From Chloroflexota bacterium (GTDB lineage: Bacteria; Chloroflexota; Dehalococcoidia; Lucifugimonadales; UBA3495), in NCBI GenBank assembly GCA_028874075.1, contig JAPPLU010000015.1, positions 1 through 55,806 on the forward strand: a stretch of DNA of 55,806 nucleotides, given 5' to 3'. The position numbers and the translations under genes are program-made. Shown here piece after piece: positions 52,903 to 55,806 of the stretch. Numbering within the stretch: the first letter of the stretch is position 1; each line of letters starts with the position of its first letter. The notes beneath the pieces were generated by a model, which did not search any database, was not told the DNA's origin, and saw nothing but the letters and a program-made list of their open reading frames with translations.

Positions 52903-54207
52903 TTGGTAACCTTGGTTAACGAAGTCAAAACGATTCTACAAATCGCATGTCTGGGAGCATTATTGATAGTGCTGGTCATCACGGGAGTAACTCTTTATCG
53001 TTTCAACATAGTTCTTGAGGACTTTAGACAATCACTTGTCTATCAGGTAGCGGGTTCGGTTGGGTATTCGGGCCTGGAATCACCTGATTCCGATGCGATG
53101 CAAGAGAAGGTTGAGGAGTTAATGCCGACCGCCGTCGGAGACAGCGATAGTCAGCCACGTAGCGTCGTTGAAGACCTTGGGAGAATAGCCGAGTTGGAGC
53201 TTTCATCCATCGGTAATGGGACGGCGGAAACAGAACCGGATGAGGCAATTTCTGGTGACGAATCCCAAGCAATTCCAAACGAATCGGAGGTGGTCACGCC
53301 TGCAGTAGAGATCGACACTGGAAACATCTGCAATAGGACACCCGAAATTCAGCAGCGACTGATCGAAATGCTGCAGATTACCAGTTGTCGGGACATAACC
53401 GGCGAGGAACTGGTGCGCGTGCGTAACTTGGAACTGGGCCGAATGCCGTTGAAGGTTGGAGACTTGGACGGGTTCATCAACCTGACTAGTTTGACTCTTC
53501 TTGCTGAGGATGCTCCAGTAGGGTTGTTTGACGACCTGGTGAATCTCAAGACCCTGGAACTGGGAATCGAGAAACCTCCTTCACCTGGCCTCTTCCAGAA
53601 TCTGACGTCTTTAGAGCAAATGGAACTCTTCATCGAAGCCGAGGATGATGATCGGGACATAGCCTTGCCGGGAGTCTTTGAAGGATTGACTGCTCTGATT
53701 TATCTGGAGCTAGCTGTGAGCGACAGATCCAATAACTATGCCGTTCCCCTCAGGCAAGGAAGTTTGATCGGAATGCCAAATCTACAAGCACTGGTGGTTT
53801 CCAATGCAAGTCGAGTTGAATCAGGCACATTACACGACTTGCCTGACCTCCGGTCGGCCAATTTGCGCGCCATTGGTTTGCCTGAACATTTATCAAGACC
53901 ATCACTGCCGTCAGATTTATTTGCTGGCAATCCCGATCTGGAGATAATCGGCTTTAGTGGCTTTGGCGAAGTGTCACGTTTGGACTTCAACTCCCTTGAT
54001 GTAATCTGTCGCATGCAAAGAAACATGGACTTGAGATACGGGGTTGGGTTCGCGGCGGTTGTACAGGATGAAGTCGTTGAAGTGATTGACTATGATTGGG
54101 ACGATGAGAACCTTGCATGCACTCTTCGGGTAGCGCCTTTTGGTACCGAAGATTGGGATGAAGTGAAGATAAATGTGCCTCCCCTACCCGAGTACAGGAG
54201 AAGCTAA
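52903..54207 (+). CDS. Membrane-anchored leucine-rich-repeat protein
   Basis: A protein of up to 434 residues with one N-terminal membrane anchor (residues ~12-32, ACLGALLIVLVITGVTL), an acidic, disordered linker to ~135, then irregular leucine-rich repeats (NLTSLTLLAEDAP, NLKTLELGIEKP, SLEQMELFIEAED, NLQALVVSNAS, DLRSANLRAIG) and a C-terminal cap with Cys residues. The domain is probably extracytoplasmic and for binding. I know no close family. The start is TTG 52903 or TTG 52912 (AAGGA ~10 bases away). AT-richer than neighbours. It ends 2 bases before the amidase start, so the genes are coupled. Confidence 0.75.
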   Translation: MVTLVNEVKTILQIACLGALLIVLVITGVTLYRFNIVLEDFRQSLVYQVAGSVGYSGLESPDSDAMQEKVEELMPTAVGDSDSQPRSVVEDLGRIAELELSSIGNGTAETEPDEAISGDESQAIPNESEVVTPAVEIDTGNICNRTPEIQQRLIEMLQITSCRDITGEELVRVRNLELGRMPLKVGDLDGFINLTSLTLLAEDAPVGLFDDLVNLKTLELGIEKPPSPGLFQNLTSLEQMELFIEAEDDDRDIALPGVFEGLTALIYLELAVSDRSNNYAVPLRQGSLIGMPNLQALVVSNASRVESGTLHDLPDLRSANLRAIGLPEHLSRPSLPSDLFAGNPDLEIIGFSGFGEVSRLDFNSLDVICRMQRNMDLRYGVGFAAVVQDEVVEVIDYDWDDENLACTLRVAPFGTEDWDEVKINVPPLPEYRRS

Positions 54208-54209
54208 CC

Positions 54210-55559
54210 ATGCCTCAACCCTACGAACTTACCGTCACCGAAGCCGCAAACCTCATCCGTCAACGTGAAATGTCGGCGGTGGACTTGGCCCGGTCTCTGC
54301 TAGACCGCATTGAAACCCTGGAACCTTCCCTGAAGGCGTGGGTGTATCTGGACCGGGATGTGGTGATGGCTGAAGCTGAGGCCAGGGACCGGGAGATGGC
54401 CGGCGGAGCCACACCCGGGCCATTGCACGGCATTCCCGTGGGCGTCAAGGACATCTACTACACCGCCGGCATTCCCACCACCGCCTGCTCTCGGGTGTAT
54501 GCGGACTTTGTGCCGGAGTATGACGCCGCCCCGGTGGCCCTGCTGAAAAGAGCCGGGGCCACTATGCTGGGCAAGACGGTTACCACCGAATTCGCCTGCA
54601 TGGACCCTTCCCCCGCGGTCAATCCGTGGAATGCCGCCCACACCCCTGGCGGCTCCAGCAGCGGGTCGGCGGTGGCGGTGGCCGCTGGCATGTGTGCCGC
54701 CGCATTAGGATCTCAGACGGTGGGTTCGGTGCTGCGGCCCGCATCCTACAACGGGGTGGTGGGGTTCAAGCCCAGCTACGGGCGGGTCAGCAGGCACGGC
54801 GTCATTCCGGTAAGCTGGTCCCTGGATACCATGGGATGGATGACGCGGACGGTGGAAGATGCCGCTCTTCTGCTGCAGGTGATGGCTGGCCCCGACGATA
54901 ACGACTGGGTGGCATCAGCGATGCCGGTACCCGACTATTCCGCAGCCTTGACGATTCCGACCGCGCCCCGCATCGGGGTAATCAGACAGTTCTTTTTTGA
55001 CCATGCCGACGAGGAAACCCGGCAGCATACCAGCGCAGTGGTCGAGAGCCTGGCCGAGGCTGGGGCCGAGGTGGAGGAATTACCGCTGCCGCCCAGTATG
55101 GATACGGCCATCGAGGACCAGCAGATCATCATGGCGGTGGAGGGTTCCACCTTCCACGAACCAATGTACCGCCGGCAGGCCATGGACTACCAGCGGGGAA
55201 TACGGGCGATGATCCAACAGGGCCTGGACACCGATGCAGTTACCTACGCGCGGGCCATGGAACGACGCCAGCAGTTCATCACCGACATGCGGAAGCTGGC
55301 CGAGCGGGTAAACATCCTGTTGACGCCGTCCACGCCTACGCCGCCCCTGCCCGACCTGAGCAACACGGGGAACACCATGTACCAGGGTCCTTGGACTTCC
55401 TGCGGGCTTCCGGCTATCACACTTCCCTCCGGCCTGTCGGCCTCTGGAGTGCCGCTGGGAGTCCAGTTGGTGGGGGCTTACATGGGGGAAGCCGGGCTCC
55501 TGGCGGCCGCCAGGTGGTGTGAGGAGGCGCTCCAGGTGCGGTTGACGCCGCCGGTGTAG
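54210..55559 (+). CDS. Amidase-signature hydrolase
   Basis: A 449-residue amidase-signature enzyme with a Ser-cisSer-Lys triad: Lys80 (GIPVGVKDIYYTAG), cis-Ser149 in TPGGSSSGSA and nucleophile Ser173 in GSQTVGSVLRPASYNG. Length and motifs match stand-alone amidases rather than GatA, and no GatB or GatC is near. Substrates of relatives are carboxamides, allophanate or aryl amides. It follows the LRR gene by 2 bases and ends the block ahead of the rRNA promoter. Bases 55560-55641 hold no gene or strong terminator. Confidence 0.92.
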   Translation: MPQPYELTVTEAANLIRQREMSAVDLARSLLDRIETLEPSLKAWVYLDRDVVMAEAEARDREMAGGATPGPLHGIPVGVKDIYYTAGIPTTACSRVYADFVPEYDAAPVALLKRAGATMLGKTVTTEFACMDPSPAVNPWNAAHTPGGSSSGSAVAVAAGMCAAALGSQTVGSVLRPASYNGVVGFKPSYGRVSRHGVIPVSWSLDTMGWMTRTVEDAALLLQVMAGPDDNDWVASAMPVPDYSAALTIPTAPRIGVIRQFFFDHADEETRQHTSAVVESLAEAGAEVEELPLPPSMDTAIEDQQIIMAVEGSTFHEPMYRRQAMDYQRGIRAMIQQGLDTDAVTYARAMERRQQFITDMRKLAERVNILLTPSTPTPPLPDLSNTGNTMYQGPWTSCGLPAITLPSGLSASGVPLGVQLVGAYMGEAGLLAAARWCEEALQVRLTPPV

Positions 55560-55641
55560 CTTTTCGAAACGCCGCTTCCGGGTGAGAGCCGAGGCAAGCT
55601 GCCAGAAAAAGGGTCCAGCTCAAACAAATTGACTAAACCCC

Positions 55642-55670
55642 TTGACACTACCCTAAGGGCTGGATATACT
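55642..55670 (+). promoter_or_regulatory. rRNA operon promoter
   Basis: Consensus TTGACA, exact 17-base spacer, TATACT, about 75 bases before the 16S 5' end. The strongest promoter in the window. Confidence 0.85.
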
Positions 55671-55747
55671 AACCGAACGCTCCTGAACCGAAGGGGTTTG
55701 GGACGGGCACCTTAACAGTTGAATAGTAGAAGGAAGTAAGGTTTTTC

Positions 55748-55806
<59 letters not shown>

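Noticed and set aside
1774..55559. Genome-wide recoding of TAG
   Set aside because: Many intact genes here (DEAD-box helicase, ThDP enzyme, GGT-like, amidase, coiled-coil protein) end at TAG at the expected family length.

Overview
The window is bacterial chromosome: compact, GC-rich, with purine-rich Shine-Dalgarno sites, bacterial -35/-10 promoters, two tRNA genes, rnpB and the first ~60 nt of a 16S rRNA gene at the right edge. The gene mix (many unlinked catabolic enzymes such as LLM flavin oxidoreductase, HpcH/HpaI aldolase, SMP-30, DAO-type FAD oxidoreductase, gamma-glutamyltransferase-like, hydantoinase/carbamoylase and amidase, set among housekeeping genes) and the 16S 5' end resemble uncultured Chloroflexota of the SAR202/Dehalococcoidia type. 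That placement is inference; the full 16S lies outside the window.

Layout. 1-2.3 kb: a DEAD-box RNA helicase with an N-terminal zinc ribbon, then a 152-bp element bounded by 17-bp inverted repeats. 2.3-6.9 kb: a decayed genomic island holding a NERD-like nuclease and its catalytically eroded paralogue, about 1 kb without genes but with clustered palindromes, an AlpA-type regulator, and a P4-type integrase broken by three independent lesions. 7.2-9.1 kb: glycosyltransferase plus LpxH-like phosphoesterase. 9.4-12.5 kb: a four-gene set (diiron ferritin-like protein, a paralogue lacking two metal ligands, FmdB zinc ribbon, SCP-2-like protein), then an MFS transporter. 14-23 kb: a small coiled-coil protein, prs, amidohydrolase, inositol-phosphatase-like protein, SMP-30 enzyme, lepB, Rieske protein and rpsO. 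23-35 kb: pnp with a Gly/Arg-rich tail, Ldh-type dehydrogenase, tRNA-Pro, tRNA-Arg, msrB, MFS exporter, secA, C4 zinc-ribbon coiled-coil protein, rnpB and an HpaI aldolase. 35-37.4 kb: an LLM oxidoreductase whose last 162 bp recur 1.1 kb away beyond a HEAT-like gene. 37.6-46 kb: a ThDP enzyme, an inserted AAA ATPase/nuclease-like pair, a GGT-like enzyme, SodC, an HNH protein and a FAD oxidoreductase. 46.2-51.1 kb: a large MrfA/DUF1998-type helicase in which every NTPase motif is eroded, fused to an eroded HEPN domain, followed by DUF262 and HEPN genes, the latter with an in-frame amber codon. 51-55.6 kb: carbamoylase, CoxG-like protein, LRR membrane protein, amidase, then the rrn promoter and 16S start.

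Most genes stand alone or in pairs. The likeliest conflict or defence cassettes are 39318-41344 and 46248-51055. Both interrupt runs of metabolic genes; the ATPase pair and the DUF262/HEPN pair are visibly more AT-rich than their neighbours. A recurring theme is active/inactive partnership: nuclease with eroded nuclease, diiron enzyme with ligand-less paralogue, and a full-length helicase without its motifs.
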